Below are positions 1 through 8,993 of a stretch of 64,000 bases of DNA, one piece after another. This DNA comes from GCA-2687025 sp964473525. Lineage in GTDB: Bacteria > Poribacteria > WGA-4E > GCA-2687025. The DNA lies in the NCBI GenBank assembly GCA_964473525.1, contig CAYYPK010000015.1, forward strand, positions 1 through 64,000. The letters run 5' to 3'. Under the pieces are notes generated by a model. The model saw nothing but the letters and a program-made list of their open reading frames with translations, ran no database searches and was not told where the DNA came from. Position 1 is the stretch's first letter. Every line of letters starts with the position of its first letter. A program made the translations under genes and the position numbers.

Positions 1-72
1 GGCGGCGGATCGTACGGGGGTTACGGAGGCGGGTCGTATGGCGGGTACGGTGGCGGATCGTACGGGGGTTAC
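1..72 (+). repeat. 24-bp tandem repeat encoding GGGSYGGY
   Basis: Three consecutive 24-bp units encode GGGSYGGY. The 33 bases at 4-36 recur identically at 52-84, an offset of 48 bp, so alternate units are the most alike. The array is cut by the left edge and may be longer. Confidence 0.85.
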
Positions 73-3000
73 GGAGGCGGGTCGCGCGGGTACAGCAGCT
101 ACGGTGGTGGCGGGTCACGCGGTGGCTACGGCGGCTACACGGGCGGCAGCTATTCGCGCCGCACGAGCGGGCTCACGAGCAGCAGCTACTTCAACCCCGT
201 GTTCGTGGACGGCTTCCGGGTGTCCACCGGGTACGTCTACAACACTGGTCAGCGGCCGGTGGGTATCCCGGACGTGAACGAGGCCCCAAGCCGGCTCCAA
301 GCGATGGACGTCAACACGAGCGTGGGCCGAGCGTTCAACCTCGCCAGCCTCGTGAACATGCTGCCGTTCGTGGATTCCGAGGCGTTCCCATTAACGGTCG
401 ACTTCAGTGGCGAGACGGCGTTCAGCCACAACAACCCCAACTCCGTCGGCTTCGCGATGATCGACAGCATGGAGGGCGCGCGGGAAACTACGTCGCTGCC
501 GACCTTCAAGCACCAGTGGCAGGTGGCGAGCGCGCCGCCCGACGACCTGTTCGCGACGAACGAGTCGCGCGTGCACTTCCCGATCATGATCCGCGACGAG
601 GACGCTACGCCACGCAGCTACCTCCGCAACCAGCGCGTGCCGGCATCGCGCATCGACGCGCTGTCGCGGAGCGCGGAGGAGCGCCTGGTGGCGGAGGTCG
701 GTTACGAGTTCCAGGATGTCATCGCGGAGTGGGGCGGCATCACATATCCCCTGTCCGCCGAAGGCGTGGACTTCCTCACCAGGCAGTCCCTCGATTTGTG
801 GGTCCGCGTCGAGGGCGACGACGCGGTAACGCTTCACATCGATATCGGCCTCTTCAACGAGGACACCGACGGCGACGCGCGTCTCGATAGCGAGGATCTG
901 CCACTGGATCTCGCCGACATCAACGGCGACGGGTTCGTCGACGCGCTCGACCTTGACCAGGACGCGCTCGACGACACCAACCGCTTCCGCGGCAACGGCA
1001 GTCTTGAAGAGAACGAGGACACGGGTTGGGAGTGGGACGGGCAGCTCACGAACATACGTGTCGGCGACGACAACAAGATCCTCGACAGCGAGGATCTGAA
1101 CGGCGACGCCGTACTCGACGTGCTGGACTCCTATTTCACAATCAGCGTGCCGCTCGACGACATCCCCGCCGAGTGGCTGAAGAAGCAGAACGACACCAGC
1201 GGGTGGTCGTTCTTGAGCATCCCGCTGACGCAGGCGACCGCCGTCGGGATCCCGTCGTGGGGCTTCGTGAAGCAGGCTCGCATCCGGCTGCACAAGAACC
1301 GCGCTGGCACGGTGCAGGGACTGTTCCAGTTCGCGTCCATTGAGTTCGCCGGGAACCAGTGGGAGCAGGGGATCATCGCCGACGCGTCGGGTCTGGCGCG
1401 GACGGGCACGACGGAGTTCCTGCGCGTCGAGACGAAGGACAACTTCAACTTCGCGGACTACCTGCGGGCGTACCGCCAGATCGAGGACGACGAGGAGTTC
1501 CAGGATCTGCACCCGTTCGTGCCGACCGCGTTCGCGTTTGGCGTGCAGGAGCAGAAGGAGCAGACGCTGTCCCTCGACTTCGAGCTGGACCCAGGCTCCC
1601 TCGGCGTGACCTGGAAGCGCCTGGACGGCCAGCGTCGCGGCGACGGGCAGGACTTCTCCAAGCACCAGACCCTGAAGATGTGGGTATACGGACATTCGAC
1701 GGGTGGCGCGCTTGTCCTCCGACTGAGCTCAAGCCTGCGCTCTGGCTTCACCAGCTACCGGTCGTTCAACTCCTTCGGTGGGCAGCAGGAGGAGCCCACG
1801 GTCGACGTGTTCAACGATCTGAAGGACTACTACGAGCACGTCGTGCCGCTCGACTTCGAGGGATGGCGTAAGGTCGAAGTGTCGCTCGACGACCTCGACG
1901 GGGACACACACCCGGACGCGCTGACGGTCATCGGCACACCGTCGATCTCCAACATCGGTGGCGTCGTGCTCGGCGTGCAGAACACGTCCGACATGCCCCT
2001 CGCCGGCGAGGTGTGGGTGAACGAGATATACCTTGCCGACCCGCTCATCAGGTCGGGCTGGGCGCGCCGCGGGAACGGCCGCGTCCGCCTTGCCAACGTG
2101 CTGCACGTCGACATGGGCTTTTCGAGCCAGGACAAGGACTTCGAGGACTCCGCGGGACGCAACAGCCGGACGACGAACCAGTTCCGCGGGTTCAGCACCA
2201 CCACGAACGACTTCAACCTTAGCGCCCGGTTCACCGCATTCGCCTGGCTTCCCGTCGAATACAGTCTCCGTGGACAAGACTCTGAGACGGAGAACCGCGC
2301 GGGATCCATCCGGTCGTACCAGACCGGCAAGAACAAGGTGGACAGCCACACGATGCGGGCGGCTATTGAGGTTCCGTCATGGCCGTCGCTGAGCATGATG
2401 TTCGATTCGCAGGAGTACTGGAACGAGCAGCGTGGCACCGAGTTCAGCGACCTGTACGTGGCGTCCTTCCGGTACGATCGGCAGGTCGTTGGGATGACGA
2501 CCGAGTACCGCCACGAAGACATCACCGTGGACCGCGCCACCGCGGCCGCTGACTCGACGACAGGCTCGACCGGCTACAGCAGCTACTACTCGAGCTTCAA
2601 CGACCGCATCGTGGACAGCGGGTCGATCACGCTGCAGCTGCGCCCGATCAAGACACTGTCGCTGCAGCCTACGTACGACATCCGGCGCGAGCTGGAGCGA
2701 GCCGACGACCCCGCCGGCCCGGACGAGCCAGCGACGCCCGCCGACCAACTGCCATATGAGTTGTCCGCGCGGGACCATCGTCTGTCCGTGCGGCCCTCGA
2801 TCAACAAGTCGTTCGTGGGGTTGCGCCCCACCGTCAGCGCGCAGGCGAGCGTGCGCGAGAACTGGTTCCAGGATCAGAAGGACATCAGCATCAACTCCAC
2901 CATCCGCGGCGGGCTGACGCTAAGGTTGTCGGAGATCATCAAGATTGCGCCCCGTAGAGACGCGTCCGAAGGCGATGGCGAGGCGACCACCGCGCCAGAG

Positions 3001-4692
3001 TCGGCCTCGCCCAAGCGGGAGGGCGCCGCCGCCTCGCCGCTCTCGCGGCCCGGCGCGCCGGCCCTGCGGCTTGAGGACGAGCCAGGACCCGAGGACACGC
3101 CGCTTGCGCCTCCCGCGTTGCCGGGGAAGACGGCTCCGGCGAGGCCAACCGTCGAGCCAGGCGCGTTCGCGGCCCCGTCTGCGAGCGACGCCGCGTTCAC
3201 CGTCGACGACGACGAATCGGCAAGCGACACGGCTGGCGCGGCCGAGCCACCTACCGTCGAGGGGACGTCCGCCGCGAGTGCAGCAGACGGCGACACCAGC
3301 ATTGACGACGGAACTGACCTGGCGACCGACACTGATGCTGCCGCTCCTGGTGCGGCAGCGGCTGGTACCGCCGACACGGATGTGGCTGAAACCGACGCGC
3401 GCGCCGATGAGGCCTCGTCAGACCAGGTAGACGAGACCCCCAACGACGAGCCGGACTCGGCGACCGACGCAGACCCCGACCGCGTGGCGCCGACAGCGGC
3501 CCCGCCCACGGTCGCGGACGCGGCTGCCGACGAGGTCGCCGATGCGCCGCCCGCCCAGGCCGCCTCTGTCGAGGCCGTTTCCGACGAGGGAGACGCCACC
3601 ACGGCGAGCGATGAGACACCGGCCGAGGACAAGACACCGTCGCCGACGACGGGCGCGAAGGATCCGACCGACGAGGACTGGGAGGACGACGAGTTCTTCA
3701 AGGAACAGGAGCGCATGGACCGGCTGTCGCGCTACGGGTACGACGACTTCGACTATCAGGACGCTCAGTTGCAGCGCGGCGACTGGCTCGGTAGGGGCAA
3801 CTACGAACTGGACCGCAGCATCGAGGCGCGGATGGGCCGCGGCCGCGACGACGGCCTCAACGTGCTGCAGCGCGTCGTGACCAGCATGACGATGAGCGCC
3901 GACTACAGCATCGACGTGCGCGATCACCTGCGCCGTCTCGACCGGTCCACGACAATCGCTGACGCCCTCGCCTTCGAGGACGAGGCGCCAGAACGCAGCT
4001 CGTCCACGAAGTCTAACCGTCTGTCTCTGAGGACGTCGTTCGATCCACTGCAATGGATGTCGCTCAGCGGCGACGGCTCGCTGCGGGACAGCTTCACGAA
4101 GAACATCGGCACCGCTTCGCGGCAGGACTCGCGGAACATCGGAGCCAACGCGCGCTTCTTCACGGCGAGCAACTCCGCGACCATCGAGCTGCGCTACGAC
4201 TACCGCACGTCCGACCGACGCAACACGGAGACCGTGTTCGGAGAGAGCCTGTCCCACGAAGGTTCGGTCACGTGGCGACAGGTTTGGGGCGGCACGCGCA
4301 CGTCTCTCGGGACACGCGTGAGTCGCCGCAACCAGGAGCGCAGCGGCGTCTCCTCGGTCGGGTTCATCGTGACCCCAAGCCTCAGTGTGGACTACACGCT
4401 GCGCACGCAGAGCGGCTGGACGGTGCCGATTGTCGGGAAGGTCGTGAAGCTCGAGCAGAACCTGACCGTCACGAACTACCTGACGACTGTGATCCGACGA
4501 GAGAAGCTGGGCGACCAGCGCGACGCGAAGTCGGAGCGTTACCAGACCGCGCTGCAGCTTGGGTACCACGTCAGCCAGCGAGTGCGGGCCAACCTGAACC
4601 TCAGCCTCAGCTACTACGCAGATCGGGTCGAGGCGGGCAACGACTACCTGTCGGTGTCCAGCGCGTTGATGGTGCGGGGCGAATTCCAGTAA
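1..4692 (+). CDS. SprA-like outer-membrane cell-surface protein, 5' end outside window
   Basis: The reading frame is open from base 1 to the stop at 4690-4692, giving at least 1563 residues; a GTG at 199 is internal and the true start lies upstream. Residues 1-24 are three GGGSYGGY units followed by degenerate Gly/Ser/Tyr/Arg sequence to about residue 60. Around residues 285-325 there are Asp-rich DxDGDxxxD stretches like calcium-binding thrombospondin type 3 repeats. A block near residues 671-690 (VWVNEIYLADP then SGWA) resembles the recurrent NEL/GWA signature of SprA, the type IX secretion and gliding translocon barrel. Many alternating beta-strand-like segments follow. Residues about 984-1230 are an acidic Ala/Asp/Thr/Pro low-complexity insertion. 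It probably sits in the outer membrane. The SprA assignment rests on motif resemblance; another giant barrel protein is possible. Confidence 0.6.
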   Translation, partial: GGGSYGGYGGGSYGGYGGGSYGGYGGGSRGYSSYGGGGSRGGYGGYTGGSYSRRTSGLTSSSYFNPVFVDGFRVSTGYVYNTGQRPVGIPDVNEAPSRLQAMDVNTSVGRAFNLASLVNMLPFVDSEAFPLTVDFSGETAFSHNNPNSVGFAMIDSMEGARETTSLPTFKHQWQVASAPPDDLFATNESRVHFPIMIRDEDATPRSYLRNQRVPASRIDALSRSAEERLVAEVGYEFQDVIAEWGGITYPLSAEGVDFLTRQSLDLWVRVEGDDAVTLHIDIGLFNEDTDGDARLDSEDLPLDLADINGDGFVDALDLDQDALDDTNRFRGNGSLEENEDTGWEWDGQLTNIRVGDDNKILDSEDLNGDAVLDVLDSYFTISVPLDDIPAEWLKKQNDTSGWSFLSIPLTQATAVGIPSWGFVKQARIRLHKNRAGTVQGLFQFASIEFAGNQWEQGIIADASGLARTGTTEFLRVETKDNFNFADYLRAYRQIEDDEEFQDLHPFVPTAFAFGVQEQKEQTLSLDFELDPGSLGVTWKRLDGQRRGDGQDFSKHQTLKMWVYGHSTGGALVLRLSSSLRSGFTSYRSFNSFGGQQEEPTVDVFNDLKDYYEHVVPLDFEGWRKVEVSLDDLDGDTHPDALTVIGTPSISNIGGVVLGVQNTSDMPLAGEVWVNEIYLADPLIRSGWARRGNGRVRLANVLHVDMGFSSQDKDFEDSAGRNSRTTNQFRGFSTTTNDFNLSARFTAFAWLPVEYSLRGQDSETENRAGSIRSYQTGKNKVDSHTMRAAIEVPSWPSLSMMFDSQEYWNEQRGTEFSDLYVASFRYDRQVVGMTTEYRHEDITVDRATAAADSTTGSTGYSSYYSSFNDRIVDSGSITLQLRPIKTLSLQPTYDIRRELERADDPAGPDEPATPADQLPYELSARDHRLSVRPSINKSFVGLRPTVSAQASVRENWFQDQKDISINSTIRGGLTLRLSEIIKIAPRRDASEGDGEATTAPESASPKREGAAASPLSRPGAPALRLEDEPGPEDTPLAPPALPGKTAPARPTVEPGAFAAPSASDAAFTVDDDESASDTAGAAEPPTVEGTSAASAADGDTSIDDGTDLATDTDAAAPGAAAAGTADTDVAETDARADEASSDQVDETPNDEPDSATDADPDRVAPTAAPPTVADAAADEVADAPPAQAASVEAVSDEGDATTASDETPAEDKTPSPTTGAKDPTDEDWEDDEFFKEQERMDRLSRYGYDDFDYQDAQLQRGDWLGRGNYELDRSIEARMGRGRDDGLNVLQRVVTSMTMSADYSIDVRDHLRRLDRSTTIADALAFEDEAPERSSSTKSNRLSLRTSFDPLQWMSLSGDGSLRDSFTKNIGTASRQDSRNIGANARFFTASNSATIELRYDYRTSDRRNTETVFGESLSHEGSVTWRQVWGGTRTSLGTRVSRRNQERSGVSSVGFIVTPSLSVDYTLRTQSGWTVPIVGKVVKLEQNLTVTNYLTTVIRREKLGDQRDAKSERYQTALQLGYHVSQRVRANLNLSLSYYADRVEAGNDYLSVSSALMVRGEFQ
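2950..3690 (+). other. Low-complexity acidic Ala/Asp/Thr/Pro segment inside the SprA-like gene
   Basis: About 245 codons between the beta-strand-like sequence ending LRLSEIIKIAPRR and the segment starting DEDWEDDEFFKEQERM. The composition is dominated by Ala, Asp, Glu, Thr and Pro with almost no aromatic residues, as expected for a disordered extracellular or periplasmic loop. The frame stays open throughout, so this is not a frameshift. Confidence 0.75.
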
Positions 4693-4804
4693 CCCGGCCG
4701 GGCGGCTTGACGGGCGCCGACACGACAGCTACACTCAACCGACGTGTGAGCAGCGCGTACCGCCGCAGCGCGGGAGCGACAACCTCAGGTTAGGGAGCAA
4801 GCAC

Positions 4805-5578
4805 ATGGCACGGCCATGCGGGCGCGCGGCGCTCGCCCTCGCCGCAGCGACAGCTATCAGCATCGCGGGAGCCGTATCGGCTGCCGACCTACAGAGCGAC
4901 GACTTCTCCGCCGGCAGCCTGGACGCGGTGTGGAACGTCTCGAACCCGAACGGCGCCGACTGGGCAGTCGAGGACGGGAAGTTGCGCATCACTGCGGCGC
5001 ACAACAGCAACGTGTGGGCCGACGAAACGTCGACGCGCTTCTCGCAGACGACAAGTCAGGACTTCGACGTGACGTCGAACGCGCTGATCCACTACCTCGA
5101 CGCCAGCACGGTGGCTGGGATCATCGCCTACTCGGCCACGTCCCAGGACATCGCCGGGCGCGACGGCGAGTGGGTGACCCTCAAGCTCTGGGGCCGCGGC
5201 GGCACCGACAACAACGCGGTACTGCAATACCAGCGTCGCGAGAACGACGCAGCCGAGGACGGATACGTCGGTACGCAACCGGACTACATGCCCGACCAGG
5301 GCGACATCCCAGTGGCGTTCCGCGTGCAACGCGTCGGCAACGAATACACGTCGTGGTTCAAGCCCGGGGGTACGGGGGATTGGGTCGCGGTGAGTACCGT
5401 CACCAGTGAGTTGCAGGATCCCTTGGAAGTCGGCATCTACGCGGGCATCGCGGACGCCGCCGGTGGGGAGATGACCGTGTGGTTCGACGACTTCGTTGAG
5501 GCCGACAGTCAGCTCGGCACCACGAGCGTGGATGCCAAGGACAGACTCGCCGTGACATGGAGCGCGCTCAAGCGTTAG
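4805..5578 (+). CDS. Secreted LamG/DUF1349-like protein, paralogue A
   Basis: 257 residues with a Sec signal peptide (MARPCGRAAL, hydrophobic core, probable cleavage after AVSA at about residue 26). The mature part looks like a jelly-roll carbohydrate-binding or concanavalin-like fold: DDFSAGSLDAVWNV near the start and EVGIYAGIADAAGG followed by FDDF near the end are typical of DUF1349/LamG-like domains. A purine-rich AGGGAG precedes the ATG. It is a tandem paralogue of the next gene, sharing GREWV/LKLWGRGG-type blocks and a C-terminal tail (LAVTWSALKR). No catalytic residues are recognisable, so a binding or structural role outside the cytoplasm is inferred. Confidence 0.7.
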   Translation: MARPCGRAALALAAATAISIAGAVSAADLQSDDFSAGSLDAVWNVSNPNGADWAVEDGKLRITAAHNSNVWADETSTRFSQTTSQDFDVTSNALIHYLDASTVAGIIAYSATSQDIAGRDGEWVTLKLWGRGGTDNNAVLQYQRRENDAAEDGYVGTQPDYMPDQGDIPVAFRVQRVGNEYTSWFKPGGTGDWVAVSTVTSELQDPLEVGIYAGIADAAGGEMTVWFDDFVEADSQLGTTSVDAKDRLAVTWSALKR

Positions 5579-5596
5579 CTATCGCGTAAACGGGGC

Positions 5597-5626
5597 AGCG
5601 CCCGGGCCATCGTAGGCCCGGGCGCT
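5597..5626 (+). terminator. Strong intrinsic-terminator-like hairpin between the paralogues
   Basis: A perfect 12-bp stem (5597-5608 with 5615-5626) closes a 6-base loop (ATCGTA) and is followed by TCCTGTCTT, a weak U-rich tract. It lies 19 bases after the stop of the first paralogue and 21 before the start of the second. Confidence 0.75.
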
Positions 5627-5647
5627 TCCTGTCTTGGGGAGTGGCGA

Positions 5648-6409
5648 ATGTCACGACTGACCGCTATCGCGCTTGCGCTGGGACTGGCATCAGGGGTCGC
5701 GTCCGCGGCGGACTCTCTTGGCGACCCATTCGACGGCACGAAATTCGCCAATCCAAACTGGGCCTGGGAGCTGGAGCCGGGCTCGTGGGATCTCGGCGAT
5801 ACGACGCCGGGGTGGTTGACCATGGAGGGCGACACGAGCCGCAACCTGTGGGCGGACTACACCACCAGCCATCTCTACCAGGAGCACACGGGCGACTTCG
5901 ACATAGAGACGCACATGATAACGCACTATGTGTCGTCTTCGGTCGTGGCTGGCATCGTGGCATACTCGCCCACCACTCAGGATCACAATGGCCGCGAAGG
6001 CGAGTGGGTAGCCATCAAGCTATGGGGCCGCGGTGGGGCTGACAACGACGCCGTCATACAGTACCAGGCCCGCGAGTTTGACGCAGGGGAGGGATTCGTC
6101 GGCACCGTTCCCGGGTTCCAGGAGCCGCACGAGACGGACATCGACCTATTCATCCGCATGAAGCGGGAAAACACGGTGTTCACGGCGTGGTACAAACGCA
6201 AGGCTGGCGACGCGTGGCTGGACATCGGCGAGACGGATCAGGCGCTCGAGGATCCCCTACGCGTGGGAATCTTCAACGGGGTTGCGGACGCCGCTGGCGA
6301 AATCACTACGCGTTACGAGTACGTGCAGGACAACCTGGCCCCGTTCGCCGTGTCGCCGGGTGGCAAACTGCCGCTCACATGGGCGGGCCTCAGGGGATCG
6401 CGAGAGTAG
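5648..6409 (+). CDS. Secreted LamG/DUF1349-like protein, paralogue B
   Basis: 253 residues with a short signal peptide (MSRLTAIALALGLASGVASA, cleavage near residue 20). GGGGAG at 5636-5641 is a good ribosome-binding site for this ATG. It aligns along its length with the upstream protein: FDGTKFANPNWAWE, SSSVVAGIVAYSPTTQD, REGEWVAIKLWGRGG, LRVGIFNGVADAAGE and a tail LPLTWAGLRGSRE. Conservation of the Trp-Gly-Arg-Gly-Gly core and the C-terminal TWxxL tail suggests a shared fold and possibly a shared sorting route. Function is unknown; binding of a carbohydrate or surface component is inferred. Confidence 0.7.
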   Translation: MSRLTAIALALGLASGVASAADSLGDPFDGTKFANPNWAWELEPGSWDLGDTTPGWLTMEGDTSRNLWADYTTSHLYQEHTGDFDIETHMITHYVSSSVVAGIVAYSPTTQDHNGREGEWVAIKLWGRGGADNDAVIQYQAREFDAGEGFVGTVPGFQEPHETDIDLFIRMKRENTVFTAWYKRKAGDAWLDIGETDQALEDPLRVGIFNGVADAAGEITTRYEYVQDNLAPFAVSPGGKLPLTWAGLRGSRE

Positions 6410-6420
6410 CTCTACGCGCC

Positions 6421-7305
6421 ATGTTCTGGCCCGCTGCCATGTACATTCGCATCGCTCCCTCGAGGCAGCTCTGGTGGGTCTGCCTCGCTGCGCTCCTCGC
6501 GACGGCATGTATCGCGTCCGCAGCGAGCGACGGCGCCGGCCCACCCATCGAGTGGGTGCGCATCCCGGCCTGCGTGTACAACATGGGGTCAACGCCGGAG
6601 GAGATCGACGCGGCGTACCAGGAGGCACGGCTGCGAAGCTCGTTGCTGGAGAGGTACACGTTCGAACTCGAGGGCCCCAGCCACGCGGTCTCGCTCGACG
6701 CGTTCGAGATCTCCCGGTACGAGATCACCAACGAGCAGTACCGTGCTTTCACGGAGGCTACCGACCATCGGGATCCACGCGGCATGTCCGAGGAGCCGAT
6801 ATGGGACGATCCCAACTTCAACGGCGACGCCATGCCCGTTGTTGGGATCTCGTGGTATGAGGCCCGCGCGTTCGCGATCTGGGTGGGCGCCGACTTGCCG
6901 ACCGAAGCCCAGTGGGAGAGGGCCGCACGCGGCGTGGACAGGCGGAAGTACCCGTGGGGCGACCGATCACCGACACCTCGACATGCCAACCACGGGCGGC
7001 GGTTAAACCACACGGCTGAGGTAGGATCCTACGAGCGTGGGGCCACGCCTGAGGGCATACACGACTTGGGCGGGAACGCCTGGGAGTGGTGCCTCGACGC
7101 GGACGACCCTGGGTTCTACGCCGTCAGCCCCAAGCAGAACCCCGTGCGGCACGCCGATGAGCCCCTTTCCGACCGGGTCATACGCGGCGGCTCGTGGGAC
7201 CAGGGGGTCGTGTTCATGCGCGGCGCGCTGCGGTTCCGGTACCATCCGCACGGAACGCACAACACCATTGGGTTCCGCGTCGCACGCGCCGTGGTGGAGC
7301 CGTGA
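6421..7305 (+). CDS. Secreted SUMF1/FGE-sulfatase-domain protein without the catalytic cysteines
   Basis: 294 residues from the ATG at 6421 (an alternative ATG lies at 6439). An N-terminal signal sequence (LWWVCLAALLATACIASA) precedes a formylglycine-generating-enzyme-like domain: IEWVRIPACVYNMGS, ISRYEITNEQYRAF, PTEAQWERAARG, YPWG, LGGNAWEWCLD, RVIRGGSWDQG and IGFRVARA. In true FGE two cysteines lie just after the GGS block; here the equivalent positions are Gln and Met, so sulfatase activation is unlikely. Related SUMF1-fold proteins include hydroxylases, sugar binders and ergothioneine-type enzymes. It overlaps the next start by 4 bp and is probably co-transcribed with it. Confidence 0.75.
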   Translation: MFWPAAMYIRIAPSRQLWWVCLAALLATACIASAASDGAGPPIEWVRIPACVYNMGSTPEEIDAAYQEARLRSSLLERYTFELEGPSHAVSLDAFEISRYEITNEQYRAFTEATDHRDPRGMSEEPIWDDPNFNGDAMPVVGISWYEARAFAIWVGADLPTEAQWERAARGVDRRKYPWGDRSPTPRHANHGRRLNHTAEVGSYERGATPEGIHDLGGNAWEWCLDADDPGFYAVSPKQNPVRHADEPLSDRVIRGGSWDQGVVFMRGALRFRYHPHGTHNTIGFRVARAVVEP

Positions 7306-8972
7306 CAGCACGCGGCCTTTGCGCCATTGCTCTGACGGTGCTGTCAGCAGCCGCTTCTGCGGCCTCGGGCCCTTGGTTCTCGGACGCAACCAACGACTAC
7401 GGTCTTCGCTTCACGCATGTCAACGGATTCACGCCAAGCCGCCGCCTGGTTGAAACGATGGGCAGCGGCGGCGCGCTCTTTGACTACGATGGCGACGGCC
7501 GCCTGGACCTGTACCTCGTGCAGGGCAACCGCTTGCCCGACCGGGACTCAGCCACCACCGACAAGCTCTACCGGCAGCGCGACGGCCGCTTCGTCGACGT
7601 TACACGGGCCGCCGGACTCGGCTCGTCAGCGTACGGTCTGGGCGCCGCCATCGGCGACTTCGACGGCGACGGCGCCGACGACCTCTATGTCACTAACCTG
7701 GGGCCCAACATCCTCTACCGGAACAACGGGGACGGCACGTTCACCGATGTAACCGGGCCGGCCGGCGTCGGATGCGACCTGCTGAGCACGAGTGCCGCGT
7801 TTGCCGACTACGACCGCGATGGCGATCTCGACCTGTACGTCTGCAACTACGTCGACTACGTCCTCGCGGATGACGTGCCTTGCTACTTCGGGAACATGTC
7901 GATCTACTGCGGCCCGAACGAGTACGACGGCATCGCCGACGTGCTATACCGGAACGAGGGCGACGGCACGTTCACCGACGTCACGCGCGAGACCGGGGTC
8001 TACGAGTCTGCGACGCGGGGCCTGGGTGTGGTGTTCGCCGACATCAACGACGATCAGTGGCCGGACATCTACGTCGCCAACGACATGACCCCGAACACGC
8101 TGTTCGTCGGCGGAGGCGATGGCACGTTCACCGAACAAGGCGTGCTGATGGGCGTCGCGTTCAACGGGGACGGCATCGCGAACGGGTCCATGGGCGTTGA
8201 CGCGGCGGATTACGACAACGACGGCGACATCGACCTATGGATGACCAACTTCTCGCTCGAGGCGAACTGCCTCCTTGCGAACGACGGCGACTACTTCTAC
8301 GACGCCACATTCGACGTCGGCCTCGCGGAGCCGTCGTTCCTCCCGCTGGGGTTCGGCACGCGCTTCGTGGACGTGGACAACGACGGCTGGATGGATATAC
8401 TCGTTGGCAACGGCCACATCTACGACAACGTGGACCGGATCGACAGCACGCTCTCGTACCGGCAGCCAGTGCAGCTGTTCCGCAACCTCGGCGGCGACTT
8501 CAAGGATGTGACCGAGGAGGCGGGCCTGGTGGGCGCGGCGTACGTCGTCCGGGGCATGGTGTCCGGCGACATCGACAACGACGGCGACACCGACGTGGTC
8601 CTGTGTCAGTCCGGCGCGCCAGCGGTTGTCCTTCGTAACGAAGTGGGCAGCCGGTCGAATTGGATCGGCCTCAACATCGTGGACCGCGCACGCGGCGGCC
8701 CGGTCGAAGGCGCGCGTGTGACCGTCACGGCAGGCGGAGTGACGCAGACGCGGGAGGTCACGACCGGCGGGAGCTACCTGGCGGGGAACGACAGGCGGCT
8801 GCTCTTCGGCCTAGGCCGCAGCACGGACGCCCAGGTGACGGTAAGATGGCGTCGCGGCCCGACGCGGGCGACGCGGCTGGCGCACGTCAACCGTTACAAC
8901 GACATCGAGCGTCTGGTCGGTGGCAGCATCGCGCCAGGCACAGACCCGACCGGCCCGGAATCAGCTCCATAG
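7302..8972 (+). CDS. CRTAC1-like FG-GAP/VCBS repeat protein with ASPIC/UnbV domain
   Basis: 556 residues from a GTG that overlaps the upstream TGA (GTGA). A signal peptide (MTARGLCAIALTVLSAAASA) is followed by at least six FG-GAP/VCBS-type repeats, each with Asp-rich calcium loops such as DYDGDGRLDLY, DFDGDGADDLY, DYDRDGDLDLY and DIDNDGDTDVV. These build an integrin-like beta-propeller. The last 110 residues match the ASPIC/UnbV module (NWIGLNIVDRARGG, VTTGGSYLAGNDRRLLFGLG). Such proteins are exported and thought to mediate binding or adhesion; no enzymatic site is visible. The frame upstream of 7302 runs through the SUMF1 gene and lacks coding character. Confidence 0.85.
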   Translation: MTARGLCAIALTVLSAAASAASGPWFSDATNDYGLRFTHVNGFTPSRRLVETMGSGGALFDYDGDGRLDLYLVQGNRLPDRDSATTDKLYRQRDGRFVDVTRAAGLGSSAYGLGAAIGDFDGDGADDLYVTNLGPNILYRNNGDGTFTDVTGPAGVGCDLLSTSAAFADYDRDGDLDLYVCNYVDYVLADDVPCYFGNMSIYCGPNEYDGIADVLYRNEGDGTFTDVTRETGVYESATRGLGVVFADINDDQWPDIYVANDMTPNTLFVGGGDGTFTEQGVLMGVAFNGDGIANGSMGVDAADYDNDGDIDLWMTNFSLEANCLLANDGDYFYDATFDVGLAEPSFLPLGFGTRFVDVDNDGWMDILVGNGHIYDNVDRIDSTLSYRQPVQLFRNLGGDFKDVTEEAGLVGAAYVVRGMVSGDIDNDGDTDVVLCQSGAPAVVLRNEVGSRSNWIGLNIVDRARGGPVEGARVTVTAGGVTQTREVTTGGSYLAGNDRRLLFGLGRSTDAQVTVRWRRGPTRATRLAHVNRYNDIERLVGGSIAPGTDPTGPESAP

Positions 8973-8993
8973 CACGACCAGGGAGACCCGAAA

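Noticed and set aside
1..72. CRISPR array or satellite-type repeat at the left edge
   Set aside because: The 24-bp units are in frame, encode GGGSYGGY and have no spacers, so they belong to the coding sequence.
4805..6409. The two secreted proteins as one gene broken by a stop
   Set aside because: Each has its own signal peptide, ribosome-binding site and full-length domain, with a terminator between them.
6421..7305. Formylglycine-generating enzyme for sulfatases
   Set aside because: The catalytic cysteines are replaced by Gln and Met and no sulfatase is present in the window.
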